A stretch of DNA of 64,000 nucleotides from Wolbachia endosymbiont (group B) of Hofmannophila pseudospretella (GCF_964028515.1 NZ_OZ034788.1:434001-498000); one strand, 5' to 3'; shown: positions 8,290-17,482, numbered from the stretch's first letter. The notes: generated from the sequence alone by a model not told the origin. Numbers and translations are program-made.

Positions 8290-9261
8290 ATGAATGTTGA
8301 TGAGCAGTCAAGTGTGCTGACTTTTCTAAATAGTAAAATTGAGAATATACCAAGGTTTCATTCCGCAATATTGCCTAAACTTTGCGGCGGAGACAGAGTA
8401 ATGGACTTGCTGTTTTATAGGCCGCTCAGTTATGTGGATAGAAGTAAATCACTACCTGATGCTCAAGTGGGAGAATTTACAACTTTTATGGCAAAAGTGT
8501 ATGAGCACCAGCGCCCCACTGTTAGAGGTAGGCCATATAAAATAATCGTTGAAAGTGAAAGTCAGTATTTATTTATAGTTTTTTTTAATTACTCAGTTAA
8601 ATATTTGTATAAATTATTTCCAGTTGGAACAGATATAGTCATCAGTGGTAAACTTGAAAAGTTTGCCGAACATTGGCAAATTACTCACCCAGATTACATG
8701 TTGTCTGATATCAATCAATTTAAAGAAATAGCCTGCATAGAGCCAATTTACCAATTATGTCGCGGTATTACTAACAAGAGCATTAGAAACATAATAAGTT
8801 CTAATCTAAAAGATTTGCCTGATTTGCCAGAGTGGATAGATGAAACATTAATCAAGCAAAAGAAATGGCTGAATTGGAAAGAAAGCATCATAAGATTGCA
8901 CAGACCGAGCTCACTCGTAGAAGCAGAAGTTTGCAGAGAAAGACTTGCTTATGATGAGCTATTTGCGTACCAGTTGGCACTAAAGCTTGCAAGGGAAAAT
9001 CATGTAAAAAAAGGAGGAAGGGAATTTGTAATATTGAATAAATACAAAGAGCAGGTCTTAAATGAATTACCGTTCCAATTAACAAATGATCAAATTCGAG
9101 CGATAGATGAAATCTCAGAAAGACAAAAATCCAAATACCGTATGGTAAGTCTGCTACAAGGTGACGTTGGTAGTGGAAAAACCGTGGTTGCACTCTTTAC
9201 GATGCTGAATGTGGTAGAAAATAACATGCAAGCAGCTTTAATGGCACCAACCACTATCTTA
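8290..9261 (+). pseudogene. recG: RecG helicase, 5' part (gene split by IS insertion)
   Basis: RecG is the ATP-dependent double-strand DNA translocase that remodels stalled forks and Holliday junctions. These 324 codons cover the wedge domain and the start of helicase domain 1, including Walker A (GDVGSGKT) and motif Ia (MAPTTIL). At codon 324 an IS5-type element interrupts the frame; the reading frame then runs 12 codons into the IS and stops at 9297. Joining 8290-9261 to 10127-11194 restores a continuous 679-aa RecG of normal length, with no other lesion visible, so the insertion is probably recent. The remaining N-terminal product cannot be a helicase because the other ATPase motifs are lost. 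Confidence 0.93.
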
Positions 9262-10123
9262 GAGCCTGTACGTGATCTCAAAAAAGGGATAGAATGAGAG
9301 GATAAAGTATATAAAGTAGGATATGCGAAGTTTATATCCAAGTGATATAAGTCGAGAAAAGTTTGAGATTATTGTAGCAGATCTGGAGTCTTGCAGGAAG
9401 AGGACAAAGCCAAGAACACTTGATTTATATCATGTATTTTGTGGAGTGTTATACGTCTTAAAAAGTGGCTGCCAGTGGAGAATGTTACCAAAAGAGTTTC
9501 CAAAATGGCGGAATTGTTACGACTATTTTAAGAAGTGGAGTGAAAAAGCAGATGCAAATAAAGAAAGTGTTCTGGAGCTGGTATTAAAAAAAAATAGTTG
9601 GCGTGGTCCGACAAAACAATGGTCGGAAAGAAAAAACCAGCTTCTGCATAATTGATGCACAAAGCGTAAAAAATGCAGATACTGCTGAAGAAAAAGGCTA
9701 TGATGCAGGCAAAAAGGTTTCAGGAATAAAACGCCATATTGCGGTAGATACACAAGGTTTACCCCACGCAATTTATATAACAACGGCAGAAATAACTGAT
9801 CGTAGTAGCGCTGTGAGAATGGTTAAAAATGCTAAAGAAAACCTATCTGAAGTTAAAAATATACTAGTTGATGCTGGCTACACAGGAGAAAATTTTGCAA
9901 CACAAATAAAAGCAACTATTGGCGCTACCGTTGAAGTAATAAAGCGAAACGAATTACACACCTTTGTCGTATTGCCGAAAAGATGGGTTGTTGAGAGATC
10001 TTTTGCTTGGTTGCAAAAATGTAGGCGATTGTGGAAAAATTGCGAGCGGAAACTCAACACTAGCCTGCAAATGGTCGTTCTTGCTTTCGCTGCTTTGCTT
10101 CTGAAAAGATTATGAACAGGCTC
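9262..10123 (+). mobile_element. IS5-family (IS427-like) insertion sequence, 862 bp, inside recG
   Basis: The left end begins GAGCCTGTACGTGATCTC. The complement of the right end begins GAGCCTGTTCATAATCTT, so the imperfect terminal inverted repeat is about 16-18 bp. The element carries one transposase gene, which covers nearly its whole length. The ends, length and TNA duplication agree with the IS427 group. A second, decayed copy lies at 55722-56555 with the same left end and the same transposase type. The outward ATG at 10112, inside the right end, is in frame with recG. Confidence 0.9.
9323..10115 (+). CDS. IS5-family transposase, two frames joined at a poly-A run
   Basis: This is a DDE transposase of the IS5/IS427 type. 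Frame one (9323-9655) gives MRSLYPSDISREKFE and VLYVLKSGCQWRMLPKEFPKW, the DUF4096-type N-terminal domain. Frame two gives SFCIIDAQSVKN (first Asp), GIKRHIAVDTQG, ILVDAGYTGE (second Asp) and VVERSFAWLQKCRRLWKNCE (the Glu region), ending at 10115. The frames meet at nine A's (9586-9594). One A fewer would make a single frame (KKIVGVVRQNNG), as in the related copy at 55.8 kb. Transcriptional slippage on A9, or a programmed shift, could therefore give full-length transposase. Otherwise it is one indel from intact. Confidence 0.85.
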
Positions 10124-11194
10124 TTAGCGGAGCAACATTATAATTGGATCGAAGAAGCTCTATCTTGTACTGATATAAAAGTTGCTTTGCTTACTGGTAA
10201 AACTGCGCGCAAGGAAAGAAAGATTATTATGAACGAACTTGCAAGTGGTATTTTAAATATAGTAATTGGTACTCATGCATTATTTCAAGCCAACGTTACA
10301 TTTAAAAATTTAGGACTCGCAGTCATAGACGAACAACAGCGATTTGGAGTGATGCAGAGGAATCGGTTGGTAGGAAAAGGAGAAAATACCGATATACTTT
10401 TTGTTACTGCAACTCCCATTCCAAGAACCTTGCAGCAAGCTATGTATGGTGACGTTGAATGTTCTATTTTAAGGGAAAAACCAAAATCTAGATTGCCAAT
10501 AAAAACCGTTATTATGAACGTTAAAAAAGTATCAGATATTATTCAAAGACTGAAAGATGCTATAAATAGAGGCGAAAAAGCATATTGGATTTGTCCATAT
10601 ATAGAAGAAAACGAAGAACTCAATATTGCCGCAGCAGAAATGCGCTTTCAGGAACTACAAAAGACATTTTTTGATAGAGTTGGAATAATACACGGAAAAC
10701 TAACTCAAGAGCAGAAAGATCAAGTGATGTTTTCCTTCAAGAGGAATGAATTTTCTCTGCTTGTTGCAACCACTGTGATAGAAGTTGGTATAGATGTACC
10801 AGATGCAACTATTATGATTATAGAGAATGCAGAGCAGTTCGGGTTATCGCAATTACATCAGTTAAGAGGTAGAGTAGGACGAGGAAATAAACCGTCTTTT
10901 TGTATACTGTTATATGACAATCTCAGTAAAAGTTCGTATTCAAAGTTAAAGATTATGTGTGAGTCACAAGATGGATTTTATATTGCTGAAAAGGATATGA
11001 TGCTGAGGGGTAGCGGAGATATTTTAGGCACAAAACAATCAGGGTGCATGGAGTTTAAATTTGCTGATTTATATGAGGACAGAGAATTGCTCAACCTTGC
11101 ATATAATAATGCAAAAGGTACAATAGCTAATTTTGAATTACTGCTTGATATATTTGAATATAGAAGTAGACTACATTTTTCAAAATTTCAGTAA
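10112..11194 (+). pseudogene. recG: RecG helicase, 3' part with an IS-supplied start codon
   Basis: The 360-aa frame starts with MNRL, encoded by the right end of the IS (ATG at 10112), and continues as LAEQHYNWIEEAL, the natural RecG sequence after the insertion point. It contains the DEQQ box (VIDEQQRFGVMQRNRL), motif III (TATPIPRTL), motifs V and VI (TTVIEVGIDVPDAT, QLHQLRGRVGRG) and the RecG C-terminal wedge-contacting region. It lacks Walker A. No point lesions are seen, consistent with a recent split. Without the partner half it should have no ATPase activity. Whether two halves could reassemble is unknown. Confidence 0.93.
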
Positions 11195-11934
11195 TCTTCC
11201 AAGCCATAACCTTCATGAGTAGAAGTTCCTTGACAGACGGGAGTATTTAACAAACCATACGCGTCAAGTTAAGGAAAAATAAGAGTGAAGAAGAAGTTTT
11301 TACCATAAGAATAAATTGTGCAGAGTTAATAGCAGGCCCTGTAAACAAAATGTTAGCAGGTCAAATTAATCAAGGGCAGGAAGTATAAAAATGGAAAAAA
11401 AGCGGTAACTTAGCCGAATGACAATAAATATATAGAAGGTACCGTTTTAAAGAGCACAAAAGGAATACACAGTAAAAGCGAGGAGAAGTTGAGAATATGT
11501 ATGGAAGCAGTGTGGAGCAGTGGCTGCCAATGATCAAAAATTTACCACAATTACAGAAGTATACATAAGAGGTTTAAAAGGTGATGCAAAAAGGGAATTT
11601 TGGCAAAATGACTTAAGTATGCACAACAAGATCCAGATTTACATAATTGATGATCAGATGTCATTCATGCTCAGCCTATATATAGAAAAAATTCTCAAGC
11701 TCAAGAGGGCTTAGGGTGGAACTAAAATTCATGGACTTGTTGACGCACGTAATTAATTTCTTTTTTTTAAGTTAATTAATGTTAACAAGCCACGTCTGCC
11801 TGTAATCATGTTAATACCAAAATATAATGTAAGAGAAGAAATGGGCAGTGCTATGGTTAAATACAACAATTTTTGTTTTTTTCTAAACATGCTTCCATAT
11901 GAAAAACATATGACATAAAAAGGCAAACAAAAAG
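11195..11934. other. Decayed stretch with short broken frames
   Basis: About 740 bp without an intact gene. Short readable pieces on the plus strand include FTIRINCAELIAGPVNKM (around 11300-11350), a 64-codon frame at 11520-11714 starting TTG or GTG-like and reading FTTITEVYIRGLKGDAKREF, and KIHGLVDARN near 11727. The last resembles the KIH-x-x-VD block of IS5-type transposases, so at least part may be insertion-sequence debris. I cannot assign the other pieces. Confidence 0.4.
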
Positions 11935-12063
11935 CTAAGAACCTTGACGCGCTTTACATCTTGGCTTTACCTTATTTATAACATAAACCTTACTACCCCT
12001 TTTCACAACTTTACAATTTTTATCTCTGTTACGATGAGATTTTAGTGACCCTTTAACTTTCAT
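11935..12063 (-). CDS. rpmJ: 50S ribosomal protein L36
   Basis: This gene of 42 codons encodes L36, the small basic zinc-ribbon-like protein of the large ribosomal subunit. The product opens MKVKGSLKSHRNRDKNCKVV, continues KRGSKVYVINKVKPRCKARQ and ends GS. This is the alphaproteobacterial long form with KSLKxRH-like and KPRxKARQG blocks. It reads from ATG (complement of 12061-12063) to TAG (complement of 11935-11937). A good promoter lies about 30 bp upstream, so it is probably transcribed alone. It is flanked by decayed sequence on one side and by the PPDK-regulator gene on the other. Confidence 0.95.
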   Translation of the reverse strand: MKVKGSLKSHRNRDKNCKVVKRGSKVYVINKVKPRCKARQGS

Positions 12064-12091
12064 ATCTACAGTAAGAATAGAATTAGCTTAC

Positions 12092-12120
12092 ATTATGATC
12101 ACTGACAGAGAGTTAGTCAA
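12092..12120 (-). promoter_or_regulatory. Promoter for rpmJ
   Basis: Minus strand: -35 TTGACT (complement of 12115-12120), 17-nt spacer, -10 CATAAT (complement of 12092-12097). It lies 28 nt before the L36 ATG, in the gap after the PPDK-regulator gene. Confidence 0.5.
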
Positions 12121-12132
12121 TTGATAAATTTT

Positions 12133-12951
12133 TCACATTTTATTAAAATACTGTATAATTGTCGCTGATACTTCTTCGATTGACTTTTGCGTGACATCAA
12201 TAATTGGCCAGTTATTTTGCTTAAAGAACTCCTCTGCTTCTTTAATTTCCTTTTCTACTTTTCTAGGGTCAGCATATATATTATTACCTTCATTATTAAT
12301 TGAAGTCAGTCTATTTTTGCGTATTTCTATTAGCCTTCTTACGTCTATTGTTACTCCTATAGTCAGTTTATTTTTTAATTTTGCTAAGTCGACGTAAAAG
12401 GGTATCTCGCTAACAAAAGGAACATTTGCAACTTTATAGCCTCGGTAAGCTAAATACATACTGGTGGGAGATTTTGATGTGCGTGAAACTCCAACCAAAA
12501 TTATATCGGCTTTATCAATATCTTGAATATTTTGTCCATCATCATGATTAATGGTATAGTTTATTGCCTCAATGCGCTGAAAATATTCGTTATTTATCTC
12601 AGCATGTAAGTCAAGTTTTTCGTCTTTTTTAATTTCAAGATAGGATGAGATTTCCCTAATAATGTGTGATAATATCGCTCTGTAGGGAATTTTTAGCTTT
12701 ATACAATTATTTTTTAGACATTTTCTTAGCTCATCATTAGTAATAGTGCATATAACAAAATTATGCTCATCACTTTTTCTATTAATTTCCTCTAAAATTT
12801 TGTCAATCTGCTCTTCTTCTTTTACGAAAGACCAAACATATTCGATCGTTTCTACAGAACGAAAGTGTTTCAGAGCTGATTTTGCAACTGATATAACAGT
12901 TTCACCACTTGAATCTGACACTAAGTGTAGGTTAAGCTTTTTAAGGGTCAT
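12133..12951 (-). CDS. ppsR: Pyruvate, phosphate dikinase regulatory protein (kinase/phosphotransferase)
   Basis: This protein of the DUF299/PPDK-regulatory family switches pyruvate, phosphate dikinase off by ADP-dependent Thr phosphorylation and on again by Pi-dependent removal, which controls pyruvate-PEP interconversion. It has the family opening LNLHLVSDSSGETV, the P-loop-like GVSRTSKSPTSMYLAYRG and the ADPRKVEKEIKEAEEFF stretch near the end. I chose ATG 12951 (MTLKKLNLHLVSD, 272 aa) because family members start a few residues before HLVSDSSGET. An upstream in-frame start at 12981 would add ten hydrophobic residues. ccmC diverges from it. Confidence 0.9.
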   Translation of the reverse strand: MTLKKLNLHLVSDSSGETVISVAKSALKHFRSVETIEYVWSFVKEEEQIDKILEEINRKSDEHNFVICTITNDELRKCLKNNCIKLKIPYRAILSHIIREISSYLEIKKDEKLDLHAEINNEYFQRIEAINYTINHDDGQNIQDIDKADIILVGVSRTSKSPTSMYLAYRGYKVANVPFVSEIPFYVDLAKLKNKLTIGVTIDVRRLIEIRKNRLTSINNEGNNIYADPRKVEKEIKEAEEFFKQNNWPIIDVTQKSIEEVSATIIQYFNKM

Positions 12952-13093
12952 CAACGTTATACTAAAAATAATAGCAAGCAATCTGCTACTGAAATTGTGC
13001 TAATTTATTATACTACGTAAATATAGAAAAACTATCTTGTTGATAAAACTCAAACTAATTGATAAGTTCTTAACACAATTATTCTCAAAACAA

Positions 13094-13804
13094 ATGTTTT
13101 TATTAAAGCCTACAAATTTCACTTCTTTTACTAAAAAAGCTCTACCTTGGCTTGGGGTTATTTGTTTCGCATGTTTTTTAATTGGAATGTTCTTGGCATT
13201 ATTCTTCTCCCCAGGAGATTATAAACAAGGAGAAATTGTACGAATTATGTATCTTCATGTGCCTTCTGCATGGCTTGCTCTTGGAATATACGGACTCATT
13301 GCATTACTCAGTTTCATTTCGTTGGTATGGAACAATAGTGTTGCTAGTGTCTTAGCACATGCTGCTGCTCCTGCAGGGACAGTCTTTTCGGCAATATGCT
13401 TAATCACAGGTAGCATCTGGGGAAAAGGAACATGGGGTACTTGGTGGGTATGGGATGCAAGGCTTACTTCAATGCTGATTTTGTTTTTTCTGTATGTTGG
13501 TTATCTTTCATTGTGGAGCGCTTTTGATAATCAAGCAAGAGCAGAGAAATCATCAGCAGTATTTGCCATTTTTAGTGCTATAAATATTCCCATAGTAAAA
13601 TTTTCTGTGAATTTATGGTCTACTCTTCATCAGCCAGCAAGTATTTTTAGAAAAGGTGGAGTAGCAATAGAAGGTTCTTTACTGCTGCCACTCATTGCAA
13701 TGTTTATATTTTGTACCACACTTTTTTTAGTAGTGTGGATACTTAATGCCCTTCATTTAATTAATTTGCAGAAGATAAAGAGAGAAATTAGCATGCGATA
13801 TTAG
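13094..13804 (+). CDS. ccmC: Heme exporter / cytochrome c maturation protein CcmC
   Basis: CcmC is an inner-membrane protein that loads heme onto the chaperone CcmE during cytochrome c maturation. It has six membrane segments and the tryptophan-rich heme-handling motif GTWGTWWVWDARLTS, with the flanking conserved histidines in YLHVPSAW and LHQPASI. I prefer ATG 13094 (MFLLKPTNF, 236 aa) because the 19 extra residues from 13037 are not conserved-looking. Neither start has a clear ribosome-binding site. No other ccm gene is adjacent; Rickettsiales typically scatter them. Confidence 0.93.
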   Translation: MFLLKPTNFTSFTKKALPWLGVICFACFLIGMFLALFFSPGDYKQGEIVRIMYLHVPSAWLALGIYGLIALLSFISLVWNNSVASVLAHAAAPAGTVFSAICLITGSIWGKGTWGTWWVWDARLTSMLILFFLYVGYLSLWSAFDNQARAEKSSAVFAIFSAINIPIVKFSVNLWSTLHQPASIFRKGGVAIEGSLLLPLIAMFIFCTTLFLVVWILNALHLINLQKIKREISMRY

Positions 13805-14181
13805 GTATACAGTTCCAGAGTGTAATGTTGTGAACAGCGACGGAAATTAAAATGTAGAGCAATCATCCATTAGCAAGTTCCAGAACTAATTACGTACAAA
13901 CCACACTTCAAGATTATAGTGATTAATCACGGGAAAGTAGAAGAATCATGACTCTCTAAGGTGAACTGTATGAAAAATTAGCAAAGATACGTTAAAAATT
14001 GAAAGAAAATTTCTATTGATAGATATGCTATATTTATAATGCAAGTTATTAAATTTTTAATTACTTTAGCTTATAATAATTTCTGAGTTAACCTGAGATT
14101 TCTTGAACTGTGGTTTCTTTATATTCAGGTGGATACTTATACTTTTATGTAATTCCAGTTTTGACTGTAGAGGAGGTTCCT
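13805..14181. other. 377-bp intergenic region, leader of the Cys-rich protein gene
   Basis: No gene relic or tRNA is seen. The last 100 bp are very AT-rich with TATAAT-like hexamers (for example ctatatttataatg near 14028-14041), probably holding the promoter of the downstream gene, but no well-spaced -35 box stands out. Confidence 0.35.
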
Positions 14182-15225
14182 ATGTCAAAAAATACCTATA
14201 GTGATCAAGTTAATAGTAGTTATTTATATACCAACAAACTTTTTTATGGTAAAGAAGGTATAGACGAGATGACTGAGGGTGAAACTACGACTGAGAAGCA
14301 ATTCACAAATATAGTTCCGATAGTAAAAGAGGTTTTTGAACTAGTAGAAAAGAAGCTTACGAAATGTGAAGAGGAGGTTAAGCGAGCAAAAGCAGAGACT
14401 GAGTGGTATAAAAAAGTAGCTGAAGAATGTAAAAAAGAAAATGGTATAGATAAACCTGTTACTGATGAAGGAGGGAATGAAAATGGAGAAATTACATCTC
14501 GAAAAGTAACCTCAGATTGTTCCAAGTATGAAAATTGTGGGCCATATTCTCATTTTTATAAAGTTGATAATAAGATAGGTTGTCAAGGTTTTAGTGCATC
14601 TGATTTACTAAAGGAATTATATCCCGAGATGTACAGCAATCCTAAGATTGCAAAATATATAGAAGAGGGAGCAAATGGTAATTATGGTGCAGTAAATTTT
14701 AAATTTGCCTTTACAGAGGATCTTAATTCAATATCCTGGCTTGGTAATATAGAATGTGAAAAATGTGTGGATGATCAAAGAGAGTTAGCGTGTCAAGAAG
14801 AAGAGATTAAGAGTTTCTGTTACCCGAACGTTTACCGTAGTAATCCAGAATTCAACAAGAGCTTTTTTTCCAGAGGAGCATGTCCTAATCTCTTTAGAGA
14901 GTCCAGTGAAACAAGTGTTGTAAAAGCAAAACAAGTTGCACCATTGATACTTGTTAATACCTTAGGACAAATGATAGATAAAGAGGGTAATAACACTAAA
15001 GTATACTATGATGCATTGAAGCGTTATCTAAATGATGATGGTAAAATCAAGGATTGTGGAGATAATCAAAAGTGTAAGGATTATATTCCAATTATGGAGA
15101 AAGTTGCATGGAATAGTGATAAGGAAGTACTATTAAAAACTGCTGTTAATAATACGCAAGAAGCAAATCCTTACTATTATGGAAATGAGGATAATTCTAC
15201 TTCCGTTGAATTTTGTTCTATATAA
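14182..15225 (+). CDS. Hypothetical Cys-rich protein with N-terminal coiled coil
   Basis: I do not recognise this 347-aa protein. ATG 14182 is chosen because gaggagg stands just upstream (about 14170-14176); an earlier start at 14110 lacks one. Residues about 45-90 are highly charged and look coiled-coil (VKEVFELVEKKLTKCEEEVK). From about residue 110 on, the protein contains more than 15 cysteines, many in pairs (SDCSKYENCGPYS, NIECEKCVDDQ, KDCGDNQKCKDY), which would suit disulfide bonding outside the cytoplasm or metal binding. There is no obvious signal peptide, so export would need a type IV or other route. It stands alone between ccmC and the secretin gene. Confidence 0.6.
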   Translation: MSKNTYSDQVNSSYLYTNKLFYGKEGIDEMTEGETTTEKQFTNIVPIVKEVFELVEKKLTKCEEEVKRAKAETEWYKKVAEECKKENGIDKPVTDEGGNENGEITSRKVTSDCSKYENCGPYSHFYKVDNKIGCQGFSASDLLKELYPEMYSNPKIAKYIEEGANGNYGAVNFKFAFTEDLNSISWLGNIECEKCVDDQRELACQEEEIKSFCYPNVYRSNPEFNKSFFSRGACPNLFRESSETSVVKAKQVAPLILVNTLGQMIDKEGNNTKVYYDALKRYLNDDGKIKDCGDNQKCKDYIPIMEKVAWNSDKEVLLKTAVNNTQEANPYYYGNEDNSTSVEFCSI

Positions 15226-15794
15226 GGCTGAATTTGTCTAATTTTTTCTACACTAGACACAATTTAGTCGTATCTGAACAAATACATAATCTATATAAAG
15301 AGGACGTAGGTACCATCTGTCCTTTTACGGCATTTATGTCAATGATATGCGTAATCCATGATTTTAAACATAATGATCCTCCTAAGTAATACAAAAAAAC
15401 TCAGAAAAATGTATATAGCTATGATAGAAGTTATCTATACATAAGTACAATATGCTTTAACTAGAGATTGTAAATTAATGAAGTTGAAAAGTCTGCAGAC
15501 GAAGATAGATTTCGAGCTCTAGAATATCTTCACTATCAAAATAACAAAGCTGTCAAAATTTGTCAAGTAATTTTTATCGCAACTGTACAAAAATTGCACA
15601 GGACAAATTTAAAATGCTGTCTGTTCAGACGCATATGAAACCAGTGCTTCTTTTCATCCCACTTCCATGCGGCTAAACCCTTTTCATAATTTCCTATCTA
15701 TCATTTCTTAAACCACTCCCCTGAACGGATACAATTAAATACATTTTTAACATTTTTATAGAAAACTATTAGTATAGATTTGTATGCTGCCCTC
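15226..15794. other. 569-bp intergenic region ahead of the secretin gene
   Basis: No gene or tRNA is recognisable. It contains one arm of a 13-bp inverted repeat (15720-15732) whose partner lies just after the secretin stop, and a pseudo-coding feel near 15600-15700 that I could not assign. Confidence 0.35.
15720..15732 (+). repeat. Left arm of a 13-bp inverted repeat flanking the secretin gene
   Basis: cctgaacggatac here is the exact reverse complement of gtatccgttcagg at 17258-17270. The arms sit 62 bp before the chosen start and 2 bp after the stop of the secretin gene. Confidence 0.55.
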
Positions 15795-17255
15795 ATGGCT
15801 ATTTTAAAATGTTTAATACTCCTTTTCATTATTTCTTGTACACATCTACCTAACAAGCAACATTCTGTTAATATAGACAATTATAAGCACGATTATTCGT
15901 TGCAACAATATAATACTCCTTTGAAGAATAACGAACCAGCAATACCAGAAATGATACCTTTACCGGTAGAGTTTCCCGATCTTACAACCAGTAATCAGTT
16001 TCTTTCGATTAATGTTGATGAAAAAGTACCAGTAAAGGATTTACTGATTGAAATAGGAAAACTTTCTGACATTAACTTAGACATAGATCCCAAAATATCA
16101 GGTAATATTACTTTAAAGCTAAAAGATAAGAACATAAACGAAGTAATTCAGAATATAGCCAACAGCGCCAAATTGCGTTACTCAATGAATAATGGTGTAA
16201 TTAGAATTGAACAAGATTTGCCATATGCACAAAATTATTACGTAGACTTCATCAATATTCAACACTCTGCGCAAAGGAGTTTTATCATTGGTAACAATAT
16301 TACCGACAGTGATGGTGATAGAAACTATATGAAATCTCAATATAGTAGTGATTTATGGAATTCATTAGAAAAAGGCTTAAATGCAATAATGGATGTTAAC
16401 GGAGTAGATGATGGTGAGTTTCTTTCATCCAACAGAGAAGCTGGTGTCATTATTCTAAATGCTAGAAAAGATATTCACAAAGCTGTTGAAGAATATATTA
16501 ATAAAGTTAAGAAATTGGCGTCTTCTCAAGTAATGATCGAGGCCAAAATAGTTGAAGTTTTATTAGACGATAAATACCTTTCTGGTATCAACTTAAATGA
16601 TTTGCATAATGAAACCAAATCTATAACAAATCAAGGTAACTCTATTATTGACCTAGCAATTAACTCTAGTGTGAGTGATTTAGGAGATTTAGTAAAAAAT
16701 TTAGGCAAATTTGGCACTTCAACCGTAATTTCAAGCCCTAGAGTACATGCTATAAATAATCAGCAAGCAATGATTTCATTTACTAAAAACCATATCTATT
16801 TTACTTCCGATATACAGAAAAATACCAAAAATTCTAATCATGCATTAATTACCAAGATGAATAGCACTCCAATAGGTGTGGTGTTAATAATCCACCCAAG
16901 CATTAACATTGATACTAATGAAATATTCATGGATATACACCCAACCTTATCAAGAATTAACGATTACACTAAAGACCCAAATATAGAATATGTCGCACAA
17001 CAAAATAAAATGAAATTAAATAGTGACATTCCAATTATTGAAACCAGAGAAATGCACTCTACGTTAAAAATTAAGAGCGGCGAAGTTATGGTAATTGGTG
17101 GGCTTATAGAGCATAGAAAAGATAACCAAAACTTATTGCATCAAAAGTCAAAAAAACTGGCTAAGACAGTAGAAACCGTCATCTTCCTGAAAGCAACAAT
17201 CGTACCAACACTTGGTTTATTAGATATAAAAGATAGGAATTTATATATATATTAA
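15795..17255 (+). CDS. Secretin-family outer-membrane lipoprotein (PilQ/MshL/GspD-like)
   Basis: Secretins form multimeric outer-membrane gates for type II/III secretion or type IV pili. The protein (486 aa from ATG 15795) starts with a lipoprotein signal (ILKCLILLFIISC, lipobox Cys). It then has a short N-domain of the secretin/TonB type (VPVKDLLIEIGKLSDINLDI, ISGNITLKLKDKNINEV), a second N1-like repeat (EAGVIILNARKDIHKAVEEYI) and the C-terminal secretin domain with SSQVMIEAKIVEVLL, TVISSPRVHAINNQQAMISF and SGEVMVIGGLIEHRK. This organisation is closest to MshL/PilQ. No pilus or type II genes are nearby, so its partner system is unclear. ATG 15795 is preferred over TTG 15780 because it gives a clean signal peptide. 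Confidence 0.85.
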   Translation: MAILKCLILLFIISCTHLPNKQHSVNIDNYKHDYSLQQYNTPLKNNEPAIPEMIPLPVEFPDLTTSNQFLSINVDEKVPVKDLLIEIGKLSDINLDIDPKISGNITLKLKDKNINEVIQNIANSAKLRYSMNNGVIRIEQDLPYAQNYYVDFINIQHSAQRSFIIGNNITDSDGDRNYMKSQYSSDLWNSLEKGLNAIMDVNGVDDGEFLSSNREAGVIILNARKDIHKAVEEYINKVKKLASSQVMIEAKIVEVLLDDKYLSGINLNDLHNETKSITNQGNSIIDLAINSSVSDLGDLVKNLGKFGTSTVISSPRVHAINNQQAMISFTKNHIYFTSDIQKNTKNSNHALITKMNSTPIGVVLIIHPSINIDTNEIFMDIHPTLSRINDYTKDPNIEYVAQQNKMKLNSDIPIIETREMHSTLKIKSGEVMVIGGLIEHRKDNQNLLHQKSKKLAKTVETVIFLKATIVPTLGLLDIKDRNLYIY

Positions 17256-17257
17256 AC

Positions 17258-17270
17258 GTATCCGTTCAGG
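17258..17270 (-). repeat. Right arm of the 13-bp inverted repeat flanking the secretin gene
   Basis: gtatccgttcagg, the exact reverse complement of 15720-15732, starts 2 bp after the secretin TAA. The sequence after it (caatggcatcaacttaagg) looks like dispersed-repeat or insertion-sequence DNA, but I cannot identify it. Confidence 0.5.
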
Positions 17271-17420
17271 CAATGGCATCAACTTAAGGAAAGATGTTGG
17301 GGTTGCTATTATGATAAGAAGAGAGTATCGGAATGATAATTAAGACAGCTTAATCATAAATCTGTTGCGGTAAATTTAAGTTACTTTAGTCATATATTAA
17401 AGTTTTTAAACAGGTCTTAG

Positions 17421-17449
17421 TTTACTTACTTTATTGTTTTCTTTATTAT
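17421..17449 (+). promoter_or_regulatory. Candidate promoter for guaA
   Basis: -35 TTTACT (17421-17426), 17-nt spacer, -10 TATTAT (17444-17449), 33 nt before the guaA start. Confidence 0.4.
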
Positions 17450-17482
17450 CAAATATTGCTTTAAATAATATGGAGGAGCACA

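Larger units (their letters stand above)
9259..10126. repeat. TTA target-site duplication of the IS in recG
   Basis: TTA occurs at 9259-9261 and again at 10124-10126, immediately outside the IS ends. The uninterrupted recG sequence reads ATC TTA GCG. A 3-bp TNA duplication is what IS5 elements of the IS427 group produce. Confidence 0.85.

Noticed and set aside
9323..10115. IS5 orfA and orfB as two independent proteins
   Set aside because: The second frame lacks its own start region and N-terminal domain; the two frames together equal one transposase interrupted only at the A9 run.
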